Below are positions 7,045 to 7,924 of a stretch of DNA of 7,924 nucleotides, one piece after another. The position numbers and the translations under genes were made by a program. The notes below the pieces were generated by a model. It was given only the letters and a program-made list of their open reading frames with translations. It was not told the origin of the DNA and ran no database searches. Numbering within the stretch: position 1 is the first letter of the stretch; every line of letters begins with the position of its first letter. The DNA comes from an uncultured Bacteroidota bacterium (GTDB taxonomy: Bacteria > Bacteroidota > Bacteroidia > Chitinophagales > S012-47): the NCBI GenBank assembly GCA_913062655.1, contig CAJXXO010000110.1, forward strand, positions 1-7,924. Direction: 5' to 3'.

Positions 7045-7147
7045 AGCTTAATGGTCGAAGGTGAACAGCCACAATAGGCAATTATTAAATGTAGTGAATT
7101 ATCGAGTAATGCGGGTACTAAGTTGTTGAAAACCCAAGGCTTACAAA
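7045..7147. other. Intergenic region between tandem T9SS paralogues
   Basis: 103 AT-rich bases lie between the stop codon of the partial upstream gene and the ATG of the 1234-residue gene. No intrinsic terminator hairpin with a T-run is visible on the minus strand, which allows readthrough. A weak promoter-like TACATTTA (complement of 7086-7093) lacks an upstream TTTG at the right spacing. The four bases before the ATG are AGCT, as before the propeller gene, and there is no Shine-Dalgarno sequence. Confidence 0.45.
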
Positions 7148-7924
7148 CTACCGTAATAATGTTACGTTGCCCTGCCGCTGGATAGGCAGGCCCATCGGGG
7201 ATCGTAATTGTATGATATAGGTGTACACGCCTGGTGGGGCAGGACTCCCATTGATCCGACCGTTCCATCCGGGCTGATGCTGTTCCGTCTGAAATACCAA
7301 CTCCCCCCAACGATTGTAAATCTGAAGGGAGATAAGTTCATAAAACCGCAAGGCGGGTATGGTAAAATAGTCATTCTGCCCATCCCCATTGGGCGTAAAG
7401 GCATTGGGCACCGTTATGATCTCGGGGGCCAGTACGATCACTGTAACACTGTCTAGAGCGGAGCAACCTATTGCGTCTGTAACCTGTAATACATACTGCT
7501 GCGTATCGGCAAGGAAGCTCACACCAGGAGTGAAGACACCCGGATCGTCCAGTCCTCTTGCCGGTGACCAAAGCGGAGCCCCAGTGCCTTGGCCAGCCAA
7601 CACACCAGACTCCCCTTCAAATAACTGCACATCAGGGCCCGCATCCACAAATGGTGCTGGACTTACGGTAACGACTACATTTTCAGTGGATATACAACCG
7701 TTTCCATCTTCTCCAGTGACGGTATACGTGGTGGATTGCAGTGGTATTGCCTGTGGGTTGGCCGTAAGTGGACCAATCAGTGAAGCGGTGGGTTGCCAAC
7801 TGTAGGTGGAAGCACCGAGGACACGTAGGCTTAGGGTATCGCCTTCACATAGGGTGGTGTCTGGTCCGGCTGTGATGACCGGTAAAGGATAAGTGGAAAT
7901 GCGCAGGCTATCATTTGTTGTGCA
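7148..7924 (-). CDS. T9SS-secreted Ig-like repeat protein, type B sorting domain (3' part, runs off the window)
   Basis: The last 258 codons of a larger gene; the frame is open to the right edge, so the start, signal peptide and most modules lie outside. Visible parts by fragment residue: an Ig-like module at about 16-91 (TLCEGDTLSLRVLG, YSWQP, TTYTVTGEDGNGC); a second module at about 92-166 (DAGPDVQLFEGE, closing GC at 153-154, first cysteine replaced); and a CHU_C / gliding-motility-associated sorting domain at about 168-258 (VPNAFTPNGDGQNDYF, YNRWGELVF, WNGRINGSPAPPGVYTY, ending RQGNVTLLR). It closely parallels the C-terminal end of the next gene downstream, so the two are tandem paralogues. 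A GTG at 7648 could be taken for a start but is an internal valine. The fragment contains no lysine. It is likely a cell-surface adhesin-like protein; the specific role is unknown. Confidence 0.92.
   Translation of the reverse strand, partial: CTTNDSLRISTYPLPVITAGPDTTLCEGDTLSLRVLGASTYSWQPTASLIGPLTANPQAIPLQSTTYTVTGEDGNGCISTENVVVTVSPAPFVDAGPDVQLFEGESGVLAGQGTGAPLWSPARGLDDPGVFTPGVSFLADTQQYVLQVTDAIGCSALDSVTVIVLAPEIITVPNAFTPNGDGQNDYFTIPALRFYELISLQIYNRWGELVFQTEQHQPGWNGRINGSPAPPGVYTYIIQLRSPMGLPIQRQGNVTLLR

Noticed and set aside
7086..7093. TACATTTA (minus strand) as a -7 element before the 1234-residue gene
   Set aside because: A close match to TAnnTTTG, but no TTTG lies about 19-21 bases upstream, so a call would be guesswork.
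7148..7648. A complete 166-residue gene starting at 7648
   Set aside because: The codon there is an internal GTG (valine). The frame stays open to 7924 and encodes another Ig-like module, so the gene is partial at its 5' end.

Overview
The window reads as a chromosomal segment of a Bacteroidota bacterium of roughly balanced GC (estimated by eye). The strongest evidence is on the minus strand: two long secreted proteins end in the CHU_C / gliding-motility-associated C-terminal domain (type B sorting domain of the type IX secretion system, T9SS), which is essentially confined to this phylum. A third secreted beta-propeller protein and start codons without a Shine-Dalgarno sequence fit the same picture. 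I cannot place it below phylum with confidence; the long PKD/Ig-like adhesin style would suit Saprospiria, Chitinophagia or Cytophagia.

Layout. On the plus strand: a complete tRNA-Asp(GTC) with encoded CCA (3-79), a strong intrinsic terminator (91-120), and a 467-residue sugar porter of the major facilitator superfamily resembling XylE (180-1583). On the minus strand, reading right to left: the 3' part of a large T9SS surface protein that runs off the right edge (7148-7924), a 103-bp gap, a complete 1234-residue PKD/Ig-like T9SS surface protein (3340-7044), a 274-bp gap, and a 493-residue secreted beta-propeller protein (1584-3065). The last gene converges on the sugar porter with zero bases between the two stop codons.

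How the genes fit together. The three minus-strand genes look like a cluster of cell-surface or secreted proteins, two of them tandem paralogues with the same domain logic (Ig-like modules, then a type B sorting domain ending in nearly the same residues). They may be cotranscribed, but the 274-bp gap before the third makes that uncertain. The sugar porter is a separate inner-membrane function with its own leader after the tRNA terminator. I see no phage, insertion sequence, CRISPR or defence genes, and no convincing new multi-gene system. The observations most worth following up are the near absence of lysine in the T9SS repeat regions, the CxxC pairs in four consecutive Ig-like modules, the cysteine-rich conserved N-terminal domain of the 1234-residue protein, and a changed sugar-site residue in the transporter.
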